From Bradyrhizobium sp. PSBB068 (lineage in GTDB: Bacteria; Pseudomonadota; Alphaproteobacteria; Rhizobiales; Xanthobacteraceae), in the NCBI GenBank assembly GCA_016839165.1, contig CP069300.1, positions 1,240,001 through 1,304,000 on the forward strand: a stretch of 64,000 nt of DNA, given 5' to 3'. Numbering within the stretch: the stretch's first letter is position 1; each line of letters opens with the position of its first letter. A model generated the notes under the pieces. It was not told where the DNA came from. It worked only from the letters and a program-made list of their open reading frames with translations, and made no database searches. Positions 45,243-57,883 of this stretch are shown in pieces. The position numbers and the translations under genes were made by a program.

Positions 45243-46076
45243 GTGGCCGGACTCTCTCATCGCCAGACTGAAATCCTCAATATCGCACGCGCATTCGGCC
45301 GGGTCATGGTCGAGGACCTTGCCAAGCGCTTCGAGGTGTCGGCGCAGACCATCCGCAAGGACCTCAACGATCTCTGCGATGAGCGGTCGCTGACCCGCAT
45401 CCATGGCGGTGCGATCATCGCCTCGGGCGTCGAGAACCTCGCCTACGAGGCGCGCCGCTTCGTCGCCGCCGAGGAGAAGAAGGCGATCGGCGCCGCCGCG
45501 GCCGCGCGGATTCCGAACGGCTGCTCGCTATTCATCAATATCGGCACCACCACCGAAGAAGTCGCCAGCGCACTGACCTCGCACGAGGATCTGCTGGTCA
45601 TCACCAACAACCTCAACGTCGCGATGCTGCTGTACCGTCATCCGCGCATCGAGGTGGTGGTGGCAGGCGGCACGGTGCGCCGCGCCGACGGTGCGGTGGT
45701 CGGCTCGACCGCGACGCAGTTGATCGGCCAGTTCAAGGTCGATTACGCCATCATCGGCGCGTCCGCAATCGACGAGGAGGGCGCACTGCTCGACTTCGAC
45801 TATCGCGAGGTGCAGGTCGCGCAGGCGATCATCGCCAATGCACGCAACGTGATGCTGGTGTCGGATGCGACAAAACTCCGCCGCAGCGCGCCGGTGCGGA
45901 TCGCGCATATGAGCCAGATCCAGACCTTCGTGACCGACTCGCCCTTGCCTGCGGGCCTCGCCAACATCTGTCACAGCAGAGGGATCGAGGTCGTCGTTGC
46001 GATGGACAAGCCGCAAGCCGATATCGACGACAACGCCGACCCGGCACCGGCACCGGCGACGCTGCGCAGCGCGTAG
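45243..46076 (+). CDS. glpR: DeoR/GlpR family repressor of glycerol metabolism
   Basis: A 277-aa regulator. N-terminal DeoR helix-turn-helix (residues about 4-56): SHRQTEILNIARAFGRVMVE and FEVSAQTIRKDLNDLCD. C-terminal sugar-phosphate isomerase-like ligand domain: INIGTTTEEVASALTS (phosphate loop) and VVGSTATQLIGQFKVDYAIIG. The GTG at 45243 has AAGGGGG 5 nt upstream and gives the family N-terminus; a TTG 21 bp earlier is possible. Position directly upstream of glpD and the glycerol transporter supports GlpR; the inducer is probably glycerol-3-phosphate. Confidence 0.85.
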   Translation: MAGLSHRQTEILNIARAFGRVMVEDLAKRFEVSAQTIRKDLNDLCDERSLTRIHGGAIIASGVENLAYEARRFVAAEEKKAIGAAAAARIPNGCSLFINIGTTTEEVASALTSHEDLLVITNNLNVAMLLYRHPRIEVVVAGGTVRRADGAVVGSTATQLIGQFKVDYAIIGASAIDEEGALLDFDYREVQVAQAIIANARNVMLVSDATKLRRSAPVRIAHMSQIQTFVTDSPLPAGLANICHSRGIEVVVAMDKPQADIDDNADPAPAPATLRSA

Positions 46077-46100
46077 CGCTTCAATCCTACGCGCCTTTGC

Positions 46101-46195
46101 GCGCGTCTCGAAGGATCGACGGCCACCAGCCGGGCCGTGCACCCTTCGAGGCTTGCCCAGCGGCGCAATTGCGTCGCAAGGCTCACGCCTCAGGG
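46101..46195. repeat. interspersed repeat family C copy 1
   Basis: The segment runs from GCGCGTCTCGAAGGATCGAC to CAAGGCTCACGCCTCAGG and closely matches 60725-60819, both as intergenic sequence. Confidence 0.7.
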
Positions 46196-46291
46196 TGACG
46201 GTCCAAACCGCGGCTTGCGACGGTGGCTCGTGGACCGCCTGCCCCCGCAGCGGTCATCCCGCCCAAAAAATCCCCAACCAAAGTTCCCCAT

Positions 46292-46338
46292 TTTCGCTTT
46301 GCTTTCGTTTTTGGTTGTGATCTACTCTAATTCGAAAG
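46292..46338 (+). promoter_or_regulatory. candidate GlpR operator: TTTCG direct repeats
   Basis: TTTCGCTTT (46292-46300) and TTTCGTTT (46303-46310) are repeated with an 11-bp period, and an inverted CGAAAG follows at 46333-46338. DeoR-family repressors often bind such repeats. They lie 43-89 bp upstream of the glpD start. Confidence 0.45.
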
Positions 46339-46380
46339 TAAAACCGTCAAAGCGAAGGCGGTTGCCGGGGGAAGCGTTCT

Positions 46381-47921
46381 TTGGATCGAATTTACGACCT
46401 CGCCATCATTGGAGGCGGCGTTAATGGCTGCGGCATCGCGCGCGATGCGGCGGGCCGGGGCAATTCTGTTTTCCTCTGTGAAATGAATGACTTGGCCAGC
46501 GGAACGTCGTCCTGGTCGACCAAGCTCGTGCATGGCGGCCTGCGCTATCTCGAATATTATGAGTTTCGTTTGGTGCGCGAGGCGCTGATCGAGCGCGAGA
46601 TCCTCTGGCAGATCGCGCCGCACATCATTCGTCCGCTGCGTTTCGTTCTGCCGCATCACGCCGGCCTGCGCCCGGCCTGGCTGCTGCGGCTCGGCCTCTT
46701 CCTCTACGACCATATCGGCGGCCGGCACCTGCTGCCGGCGACGCGCTCGCTCGATCTGACCCGCGATGTGGTCGGCAAGCCGCTGATCCCGGGCCGCTAC
46801 ACCAAGGGCTTTGAATATTCCGACTGCTTCGTCGACGACGCGCGGCTGGTGGCGCTGACCGCGCGCGACGCCGCCGATCGCGGCGCCGAGATCCGCACCC
46901 GCACCCGCGCAGTCGAGACCCGGCAGGTCGACGGCGTCTGGCATGTCACCGTCGAGGACAGCGTCAGCGGCGCCCGTGAGACGATCCAAGCGCGCGTGCT
47001 GGTCAATGCCGGCGGTCCCTGGGTCGAGCAGGTGCTGGCGTCCGGCGCCGGCGTCAACGCGCGGGCCAAGGTGCGCCTGGTGCAGGGCTCGCACATCGTG
47101 GTGCCCAAGCTCTATGACCACGACCGCGCCTACATCTTCCAGAATGCCGACGGCCGCATCATCTTCGTGATTCCCTATCAGAACGAATTTTCGCTGATCG
47201 GCACCACCGATCGCGACTATGACGGCGATCCGGCCAAGGTGAAGGCGACGCAGGAGGAGATCGAGTATCTCTGCGCCTCCGCGAGCGAATACCTCGCAAA
47301 GCCGGTGAAACCTCAGGACGTGGTCTGGGATTATTCCGGCGTGCGTCCGCTCTATGACGACGGGGCGAGCGAAGCCAAGGCCGCGACCCGCGACTACGTG
47401 TTCGAGCTCGATACGCCCGGCGGTGCGCCGCTGCTGTCGATCTATGGCGGCAAGATCACGACCTATCGCCGGCTGTCCGAGGAGGCGCTGGAGCGGCTCG
47501 CGCCTTATCTCAAGGGCGCGAAAGCGCAGGAGGGCTGGACCGGCAAGGCGCCGCTGCCCGGCGGCGACATGGATGTCTCCGCGGTCGCAGCGCTCGCCGC
47601 CGAGCTGGTTCGCAACCATCCGTTCCTCGCGCAATCCCATGCCAACCGTCTCGCGCATGCCTACGGCACGCGCGCCGCAAAGGTGCTCGGCGATGCAGCA
47701 TCGGCTGAAGATCTCGGCCGCGCCTTCGGCGCCACCTTGACGGAAAGTGAAGTCCGGTACCTGATGGCGAACGAATGGGCTCGGACTGCGGAAGATGTCG
47801 TCTGGCGACGATCCAAGCTGGGCTTGCGGATGACGGCGGGTGAAATCGCCGCGCTCGACGAGTGGATGGCCGCCAACCGCGTGTCCGGTGAACGTCCCCT
47901 CCGCGAAGCGGGAGGACGGGC

Positions 47922-47925
<4 letters not shown>
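46381..47925 (+). CDS. glpD: glycerol-3-phosphate dehydrogenase (FAD, aerobic)
   Basis: A 514-aa membrane-associated flavoenzyme that oxidises glycerol-3-phosphate to dihydroxyacetone phosphate and passes electrons to quinone. FAD motif at the N-terminus: YDLAIIGGGVNGCGIARDA. Family signatures: LASGTSSWSTKLVHGGLRYLE and VRPLYDDG; the C-terminal helical domain contains LMANEWARTAEDVVWRRSKL. It starts at TTG with GGGGGAAG at good spacing and no ATG alternative. The stop overlaps the ATG of the first transporter ATPase, so it is the first gene of the glp operon. Confidence 0.95.
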
Positions 47926-49010
<1,085 letters not shown>

Positions 49011-49022
49011 GGGAGATGCTTG

Positions 49023-50107
49023 ATGGCCCGCATTGACCTCGTCGATCTCGCCCAGTCCTACAACGGCAATGACGCGCCGCTGGAATCCTTTGCGCTGAAG
49101 CCGGTCACCATGACCTGGCGGCAGGGCGGAGCCTATGCGCTGCTCGGGCCGTCCGGCTGCGGCAAGACCACGCTGCTCAATCTGATTTCCGGCATCGTGA
49201 CGCCGTCGCGCGGACAGATTCTGTTCGACGGCCGTGACATCACGCCGCTGTCCACGCAGAAGCGCAACATCGCGCAGGTGTTCCAGTTCCCGGTGATCTA
49301 CGACACCATGACGGTGGGTGAGAACCTGGCGTTCCCGCTGAAGAACCGCGGCGTCGCCAGGGCCGAAGTCGATGCGCGGGTCAGGCAGATCGCCGACCTG
49401 CTCGACCTCACGCCTTACCTGAACCGCAAGGCGACGCGCCTCACCGCCGACGCCAAGCAGAAGATCTCGCTCGGCCGCGGCCTGGTGCGTTCCGACGTCG
49501 CGGCCGTGCTGTTCGATGAGCCGCTCACCGTCATCGATCCCGAGCTGAAGTGGCAATTGCGCTCCAAGCTGAAGGCGTTGCATCGCGAGCTCGACCTCAC
49601 GATGATCTACGTCACCCACGACCAGACCGAGGCGCTGACATTCGCCGACACCGTCGTTGTCATGCATGACGGCCGCGTGGTGCAGAGCGGCACGCCGGCC
49701 GAATTGTTCGACAAGCCGGCGCATACCTTCGTCGGCTATTTCATCGGCTCGCCCGGCATGAACATCGTGCCCGCCGAGGTCAGTGGCCACGAGGCGCGGA
49801 TCGACGGCCATGTCATCGGCCTGCATCGAAATTATGGTGTGCTGCCGGCCGGCAAGAAGATCGAGATCGGCGTGCGGCCCGAATTCGTGGACGTCGCTCC
49901 GCCGGCGTCCGGGCTGCTCTCGGCCACGATCGAGCGGATCGACGATCTCGGCCGGATCCAGTTCGCCCGCGTGCGCGTCGGCAACACCAAGCTTGCGGCG
50001 CGCGTGCCGCCGGGCTTCTCGGTCTCCGGCGACACCGCCGGTCTCGTTTTCAATCCCGCCTATGTCCACGTCTATGCCGACAGCCATTTGGTGGAAGGGG
50101 TCGCCTG

Positions 50108-50108
<1 letters not shown>
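49023..50108 (+). CDS. glpT: glycerol ABC transporter ATP-binding subunit GlpT
   Basis: A 361-aa second ATPase. Walker A GPSGCGKT (42-49), Q-loop Gln88, Walker B VLFDEPL (Asp165, Glu166) and switch His199 in YVTHDQTEAL are intact. The ABC signature is degenerate: LTADAKQK (140-147) where LSGGQRQR is expected, and the D-loop reads LTVIDPELK. Its own signature therefore should not support hydrolysis in the partner's site. It complements GlpS, which has a good signature but no His. Start is ATG 49023 with GGGAG upstream; overlaps glpP by one base. Confidence 0.85.
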
Positions 50109-51009
<901 letters not shown>

Positions 51010-51010
<1 letters not shown>

Positions 51011-51816
51011 TGCACTCGATCCCCGGCCGCCGCCTGATCATGGCGCTGTTCCTGATCTTCCTGCTGTTGCCGATCTATTGGCTCGTCAACATGAGCTTCA
51101 AGACCAACGCCGAGATCGTCTCGACGATGACGCTGTGGCCGCACACGCCGACGCTGCAGCACTACCGGCGCATCTTCACCGACGAGAGCTGGTATTCCGG
51201 CTACATCAATTCGCTGGAATATGTCGTCATCAACACCGTGATCTCGATCGCGGTGGCGCTGCCGGCGGCCTATGCGTTCTCGCGCTACCGCTTCCTCGGC
51301 GACAAGCATTTGTTCTTCTGGCTGCTGTCGAACCGCATGGCGCCGGCGGCGGTCTATGCGCTGCCGTTCTTCAACCTCTATTCGGCGATCGGCCTGTTCG
51401 ATACGCCTTGGGCGGTCGCGCTCGCGCACTGCATCTTCAACGTGCCGCTCGCGGTATGGATCCTCGAAGGCTTCGTTTCCGGCGTGCCGCGCGAGATCGA
51501 CGAGACCGCGTTCCTCGACGGCTATTCGTTCCCGCGCTTCTTCATCAAGATCCTGGTGCCGCTGATCGCGAGCGGGATCGGCGTCGCCGCGTTCTTCTGC
51601 TTCATGTTCTCCTGGGTCGAGTTGCTGTTGGCGCGCACGCTGACCTCGGTGCAGGCCAAGCCGATCGCGGCGATCATGACGCGCACGGTGTCGGCCGCCG
51701 GCATGGACTGGGGCCTGCTTGCCGCGGCCGGTGTGCTCACCATCATCCCCGGCGCGCTCGTGATCTGGTTCGTCCGCAACTACATCGCGCGCGGTTTCGC
51801 GCTCGGCCGGGTCTAG
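51010..51816 (+). CDS. glpQ: glycerol ABC transporter permease GlpQ
   Basis: A 268-aa MalG-like permease, 6 spans. First span LIMALFLIFLLLPIYWLVNM; EAA loop EIDETAFLDGYSFPRFFIKI near residues 160-180. ATG 51010 overlaps the glpP stop. A much longer open frame upstream runs through glpP in another frame and is shadow. It forms the membrane channel with GlpP. After its stop the operon is interrupted by a 120-bp repeat but continues with glpU and glpV on the same strand. Confidence 0.9.
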
Positions 51817-51850
51817 CGTCATGATGAAGCAATCAGGCACCATCTCGCGC

Positions 51851-51970
51851 TTCACCTCTCCCAAGGGGAGAGGTCGGATTTGGCGCGAAGCGGCAAATCC
51901 GGGTGAGGGGTTTGTCTCGATCGATGGACCGTACCCCCTCACCCCAGCCCTCTCCCCATGGGAGAGGGGG
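51851..51970. repeat. interspersed repeat family B copy 3 inside the glp operon
   Basis: TTCACCTCTCCCAAGGGGAG at the left, inverted CCCTCTCCCCATGGGAGAGG at the right, inner GGTGAGGGG/CCCCCTCACCCC. It lies between glpQ and glpU and can fold into a long hairpin in the operon mRNA, possibly lowering or protecting expression of the distal genes. Confidence 0.8.
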
Positions 51971-52000
51971 CGCACCGTATCGCGTGGGAGGACTTGAGCT

Positions 52001-52327
52001 ATGGAATCCATCGCATGGATGGCCTGGACGCTGCCGACCGCGGTCTTCTTCGTGCTGCTGGCCTCGACGCTCGGCGTCATGACCTGGCTCGCGGCTGCCT
52101 ATCCCGAAGCGGAGCGGGTCGGCGTGCTGCGGATTCCGACCACGCGCGGCGATCGCCTGTTCGTCTCGCTGGTGCTGGCGGCGGTGATCCACTTGCTGTG
52201 GATCGCCCTCGTCGGCACCGATCCGATTTTCACCTTGCCGATCGGCGAGGGCGTCGAGATTTCGAGCCTGTGGCTCGGAACGGTAATTTCGCTTCTTTCA
52301 GCCGTGGTGATCTTTCGCACCGTCTGA
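52001..52327 (+). CDS. glpU: small integral membrane protein of the glycerol transporter operon (GlpU, DUF2160-like)
   Basis: A 108-aa protein with three predicted spans (PTAVFFVLLASTLGVMTWLA; LFVSLVLAAVIHLLWIALV; SLWLGTVISLLSAVVIF). It corresponds to the DUF2160 membrane protein that sits between permeases and binding protein in rhizobial glycerol operons. The molecular role is unknown. The ATG at 52001 is preceded by GGAGGACTTGAGCT. Positioned after the family B repeat. Confidence 0.8.
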   Translation: MESIAWMAWTLPTAVFFVLLASTLGVMTWLAAAYPEAERVGVLRIPTTRGDRLFVSLVLAAVIHLLWIALVGTDPIFTLPIGEGVEISSLWLGTVISLLSAVVIFRTV

Positions 52328-52397
52328 AGAACGCGAAAAAGAGCAGATCCGGGGTCTACCCGGGCCTGGATTTAGTCGCTGCAACCGGAGGAATCAC

Positions 52398-54179
<1,782 letters not shown>

Positions 54180-54219
54180 GGCGATAGGGCGTACCAGCCC
54201 ACGCGATACGAAACCTGCG

Positions 54220-54246
54220 AAGGCCGGGAGCGATCCCGGCCTTTTT
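54220..54246 (+). terminator. rho-independent terminator of the glp operon
   Basis: Perfect 10-bp stem AAGGCCGGGA (54220-54229) / TCCCGGCCTT (54234-54243), loop GCGA, then TTT. It is 41 bp after the glpV stop. Confidence 0.9.
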
Positions 54247-54363
54247 GCATCATCGGCGCCTCTATCCGGAAGAGTGGAGCGCCCTTCGGGATTGTGCTCA
54301 AATGACGCGACGAAGCTCATCATGCGTCTCCTCGTCGTCGCATCATGATCCCGGAGTTTCACC

Positions 54364-55074
54364 ATGCGCATGATTTTCCGCTGCGATCCGCGGCTTGCCG
54401 AGCATCTGCCGCGGCCGTTCCCGGCCCGTACTGCGTTGCCCGATTGGCTGCGCGCGATGCCGGCAAAGGCACATTCCGACATCCACGACCGCGACATCCG
54501 CACGGTCAAGCAATGTCCGCCCTTCGTCGATGCGATGGCCCACGGGGTCATGATCCCGCTGCCTTGCGATGTCAGGGTCGAGCGCGGTGCATTCGCCTGG
54601 GACTGGGACATTCCGGAGCCTGCGACGCAGGGCCATCCGCGCGCGCCGCTCAGCTTCCATCCCGTTGCGCAGTTCGCCGGCGCACCGTTCGCCAACGGGC
54701 AGGCCGCGCTGAAGTTCAACAGCTTCTGGACCATCGAGCTCGAACCGGGCTGGTCGCTGTTCGCGACACATCCGGTCAATCGCGACGACTTGCCGTTCCG
54801 GTCGATCTCGGGGCTCGTCGACGCCGACCGGTTTCACGACGGCGGGATCAATTTCCCCGCGGTCTGGACGGAGTCTGATTTTGCCGGTGTGCTGCCGAAG
54901 GGGACGCCGGTCGTGCAATGCTTTGCGGTACCGCGCGAGGCTCCCGAACTGGTGTTTGAGCCCTTCGACGACGCGCATCGCGAAGCCTATGCGAAAGTCG
55001 TCGGCGAGGTGTTGGCTGCGCCCAATGTCTACCGCAAGCATTTCCGCGCCATGCGCGGGCGGTTAACCAGCTAG
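54364..55074 (+). CDS. conserved-looking protein of unknown function (possibly DUF6065-like)
   Basis: A 236-aa soluble protein rich in Phe, Pro and Trp, with no signal peptide and no catalytic motif I can name. Recurring segments such as ALPDWLRAMPAKA, KQCPPFVDAMAHGVMIPLP and FNSFWTIELEPGWSLFATHP look like a beta-sandwich family. I tentatively link it to the DUF6065 group, from memory. The start follows GGAGTTTCACC. Its last 12 bases overlap the convergent TPR gene. Confidence 0.7.
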   Translation: MRMIFRCDPRLAEHLPRPFPARTALPDWLRAMPAKAHSDIHDRDIRTVKQCPPFVDAMAHGVMIPLPCDVRVERGAFAWDWDIPEPATQGHPRAPLSFHPVAQFAGAPFANGQAALKFNSFWTIELEPGWSLFATHPVNRDDLPFRSISGLVDADRFHDGGINFPAVWTESDFAGVLPKGTPVVQCFAVPREAPELVFEPFDDAHREAYAKVVGEVLAAPNVYRKHFRAMRGRLTS

Positions 55075-55875
55075 CGCGTTCCGCAGGGCCCTCTCATCGA
55101 GCCACAGGCGTCCGTGCGAGGCCGAGGTCAGCGCCATCGCGATCGATCCGAACAATTGCGGACGCAGGCCGTAGGCGCGTGCGAAGGCCTGCATCGCGGC
55201 GTCGGGCTTGCCGTCCTCCTGCAGCGCGATACCGAGATTGAGCGCCGCCTCGGCGTAATCCGGCTTGATCTCGAGCGCCTTGCGATAGGCGTTCGCAGCG
55301 CCGTCATGGTCGCGCATATCCTGCCGTGCCACGCCGAGATCGAACCACACCGAGGCCGGTGCCGGGCTCGCGGTAGCGCACGCAAGCAGGCTTGTGGCCT
55401 TGGCCAATTCGCCATCCTCCCAGGCCAGCCGCCCGAGCCGCGCGTTGGCCTCCTGATGCTCCGGGATGACTTTCAGGATCGCCTCCCAGGCCTCGCGCGC
55501 CTGCGCCTTGCGGCCGGCCAGCTCCAGCGTGCGGGCCTTCTCGACGAATGCATCGCGCTGCGGCTTCAGCGCGATGGCGCGGTCGAGATGCGCCAGTGCC
55601 GCGTCGAATTCGCCACCGGTGCGGGCGAGGCGGGCGGCGAGCAACTGCGCCGCGGCATTGTCGGGGCGCCGCGCCAGGCTGGCTTCGATATGGCTGCGGG
55701 CCGGCGCGATCTCGCCCTTCGCAAACAGCACGGCTGCCAGCAGGTGGCTCAGCATCGGCTCGCCGGGTTGGCGTGCAAGGCCGCGCTCGCAGAGCACGAT
55801 CGCCTCGCCATGCCGGCCGGCATTGAAGGCCGTGGTGGCGCGTCGAACGATATCCTCGGCGTTGTCTTTGCTCAT
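55063..55875 (-). CDS. tetratricopeptide repeat protein
   Basis: A 270-aa protein made almost entirely of TPR units (about 6), e.g. AIVLCERGLARQPGEPMLSH, NAAAQLLAARLARTGGEFDA, AAGNAYRKALEIKPDYAEAA-type blocks and ALNLGIALQEDGKPDAAMQA. TPR arrays mediate protein-protein contacts; the partner is unknown. No signal peptide or catalytic domain. It could scaffold the neighbouring unknown-family protein, with which its 3' end overlaps. Confidence 0.85.
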   Translation of the reverse strand: MSKDNAEDIVRRATTAFNAGRHGEAIVLCERGLARQPGEPMLSHLLAAVLFAKGEIAPARSHIEASLARRPDNAAAQLLAARLARTGGEFDAALAHLDRAIALKPQRDAFVEKARTLELAGRKAQAREAWEAILKVIPEHQEANARLGRLAWEDGELAKATSLLACATASPAPASVWFDLGVARQDMRDHDGAANAYRKALEIKPDYAEAALNLGIALQEDGKPDAAMQAFARAYGLRPQLFGSIAMALTSASHGRLWLDERALRNALAG

Positions 55876-55938
55876 TTCCGTACGTGACCATCTTCAGGCC
55901 GGACCATGCTATGCGGCGTCGGAAGGCATGGCCAGCGT

Positions 55939-57108
55939 CTATCGCGCCGTGGATTGTCCGGCCGCCGCGCGCACCTGCATGTGGGCATGGTGCTGTGCCA
56001 GTGTCAGTTCCTGGCTGATATGCGACAGCTCGGTCGCGGCGGCTTCGGCGGCCTCACCGGCGGGCCCGGCGACGCGCGCGAACATCTCGGCCTCATAGGT
56101 GCGCACCGCCTCGCGCCAATCCGGCGAACCCACCAGATGCCGTGCCAACTCCACCGCATCCAGCATCGCAGCGTTGACGCCTTCGCCGCCGAACGGCGAC
56201 ATCAGATGCGCGGCGTCGCCGAGCAAGGTGACACCGGGCCGATTGGTCCAATGATGCCCGACTGGCAACGCATGGATCGGCCGGAGCGCGAACTGATCGC
56301 TGCTGGCACGGAACAGGTCGAGCAGGGCGGCGGCCCAGCCGGCGAATTCGCCGAGCAGCGCCTGGCGCATGCCGGATGGCGAAGTGACGTCGAAGCGCCG
56401 TTCCGCCCATTCGAGCGGCACGCGGAAGATCGCGTAACCGCGCAGATGGGCGTTGCCGTTGCGCTGGACGATCACGCTGCGGCCGGCGCCCTCCGCGCCC
56501 ATCTTGCCGCGGCCGACCAGCTGCGACAGCGCCGGGTAGCGTTGATCGACGTCGTCGATGCCGAACTCGATGAAGGTCAGCCCGCTATATTGTGGCTGAT
56601 AGCGCGACACCAGCGGGCGCACCCGCGACGACGCGCCGTCGGCGCCAATCACGAGATCGAACGGCCCCTCGCGCGCGCTGTCGAAGACGAGATCGTAACG
56701 TCCGTCATGGCGTGGCGTGACCTCGCGCAGGCCATGACCCCAGCGGACGGCGTCCGGCGGCAATGATTGCAGCAGGAGATCGCGGAGCGCGGTGCGGTCG
56801 ACCTCGGGACGATCACCGGTCATGTCGTCGTCCGCGAGCAGCAGCCGGCCGTCGCTGTCGTAAAGCCGGCTGCCCTGGTCCTCGTAACGGGCGACGCGCA
56901 GGAAGGCGTCGGTGAGCCCGGCGCGCGCCAGCGCTAGCTGGCCGCTCTCGGTGTGCAGGTCCAGCGTGCCGCCTTGCGGACGTTCGGTCGCCGATGTCTC
57001 CCGCTCGAACACTGTCGTCGTGACGCCAGCGATACGCAGCAGGCGGGCGAGCGTCAGGCCTCCGGGGCCGGCACCGACGACGGCAATGCGAATTGGCTTC
57101 GAACTCAT
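55939..57108 (-). CDS. FAD-dependent monooxygenase (TetX/PHBH-like)
   Basis: A 389-aa group A flavin monooxygenase. FAD motif at the N-terminus (IRIAVVGAGPGGLTLARLL), second motif DLVIGADGASSRVRP near residue 160, and LLGDAAHLMSPFGGEGVNAAM with the GD signature near 285. It resembles TetX-type enzymes that hydroxylate aromatics or antibiotics. ATG 57108 is preferred because the in-frame ATG at 57135 lies inside the operator. Divergent from marR, with which it shares the 37-bp double operator; probably induced when MarR binds a phenolic ligand. Confidence 0.85.
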   Translation of the reverse strand: MSSKPIRIAVVGAGPGGLTLARLLRIAGVTTTVFERETSATERPQGGTLDLHTESGQLALARAGLTDAFLRVARYEDQGSRLYDSDGRLLLADDDMTGDRPEVDRTALRDLLLQSLPPDAVRWGHGLREVTPRHDGRYDLVFDSAREGPFDLVIGADGASSRVRPLVSRYQPQYSGLTFIEFGIDDVDQRYPALSQLVGRGKMGAEGAGRSVIVQRNGNAHLRGYAIFRVPLEWAERRFDVTSPSGMRQALLGEFAGWAAALLDLFRASSDQFALRPIHALPVGHHWTNRPGVTLLGDAAHLMSPFGGEGVNAAMLDAVELARHLVGSPDWREAVRTYEAEMFARVAGPAGEAAEAAATELSHISQELTLAQHHAHMQVRAAAGQSTAR

Positions 57109-57131
57109 GGACACCACGCTCACATCAGGAT

Positions 57132-57168
57132 ACATAGGTACCTATTTACTATAAATAGGGACCTATGT
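57132..57168. promoter_or_regulatory. double MarR operator and divergent promoters
   Basis: Perfect dyad ATAGGTACCTAT (57134-57145) and near-copy ATAGGGACCTAT (57155-57166), spaced 21 bp, are mirrored around TTTACTATAAAT. The centre can serve as -10 in both directions (TATAAA rightward, TATAGT leftward). MarR binding would block both genes at once. Confidence 0.75.
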
Positions 57169-57181
57169 AAATGGTGGCATC

Positions 57182-57655
57182 GTGACCGATTGGGACCTGT
57201 TCGATCGTCCCGCGCCGCTGGTGAACATGGCTTCGCGCAGCTTCCTGCGGCTCGGCGAGCGGCGGGTGAAGCCGCACGGCTTCAGCATCGGCCAGTTGCC
57301 GGTGCTCTATCTGTTGCGCGACGGCAAGGCGATGTCACAGCGCGACCTCGCCCGCGCCGCGAAAGTCGAGCAGCCGTCGATGGCGCAGATTCTGGCGCGC
57401 ATGGAGCGCGACGGACTGGTTCAGCGTACGCCGATGCCGGGCGATGGTCGCAGCCAGCTGGTTTCGTTGACGAAGGCCGCCAGGGCCAAGTTGCCGGCCG
57501 CGCGCAAGGCGCTCCACCGCAACCAGAATCAGGCGCTGGCCGGGTTCAGCACGGTCGAGGCGGCAACGCTGCTCGATCTGCTGCGGCGGCTCAACCGCAA
57601 CCTCGACCGGATGGTGGCGGAGGAGGTGGAGAGTGGTGAGGCTGTCGATGCGTAG
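57182..57655 (+). CDS. MarR family transcriptional regulator
   Basis: A 157-aa winged-helix regulator. Core: LRDGKAMSQRDLARAAKVEQ, with the recognition helix QPSMAQILARMERDGLVQR and wing GDGRSQLVSLT (Asp-Arg pair). Starts at GTG, the only plausible start because the upstream ATG at 57171 hits a stop. Short leader from the central promoter. It is expected to repress its own gene and the divergent monooxygenase, and to release DNA on binding a small aromatic or oxidant. Confidence 0.9.
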   Translation: MTDWDLFDRPAPLVNMASRSFLRLGERRVKPHGFSIGQLPVLYLLRDGKAMSQRDLARAAKVEQPSMAQILARMERDGLVQRTPMPGDGRSQLVSLTKAARAKLPAARKALHRNQNQALAGFSTVEAATLLDLLRRLNRNLDRMVAEEVESGEAVDA

Positions 57656-57681
57656 GAAGTCGGATGTGCGGGCGCGCAACG

Positions 57682-57710
57682 AAAAGGCCGGGAGCGATCC
57701 CAGCCCTTTT
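57682..57710 (+). terminator. rho-independent terminator of marR
   Basis: AAAAGGCCGGGAGCGATCCC is followed by AGCCCTTTT. The stem has small mismatches (C/A), with loop GCGA. It shares 18 bases with the glp terminator at 54220. Confidence 0.75.
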
Positions 57711-57737
57711 CAATCGCAATTGCAGCAATCTCTTTCG

Positions 57738-57866
57738 TCATTCCGGGGCCTGCGAAGCGCGAGCCCGGAATCCATCCCAACGCGCATGATGCGGATCAAT
57801 GGATTCCGGGTCTGCACCTGGCGCCGCATCCTCAGGTGCGCAATTGCGCACCGGGGAAATGACGAG
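57738..57866. repeat. interspersed palindromic repeat, family A copy 4
   Basis: CATTCCGGGGCCTGCGAAGC at the left; inner CCCGGAATCCAT / ATGGATTCCGGG; right end CCGGGGAAATGACGAGG. It carries an inserted stem (CTCAGGTGCGCAATTGCGCA). It separates marR from the convergent reductase. Confidence 0.75.
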
Positions 57867-57883
57867 GTAGACCAAGCCCGATC

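Larger units (their letters stand above)
46077..46380. other. glpR-glpD intergenic region
   Basis: 304 bp. It contains a repeat of family C (46101-46195), then an AT-rich stretch with TTTCG direct repeats (annotated separately) and a GGGGGAAG ribosome site before the TTG of glpD. Confidence 0.5.
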
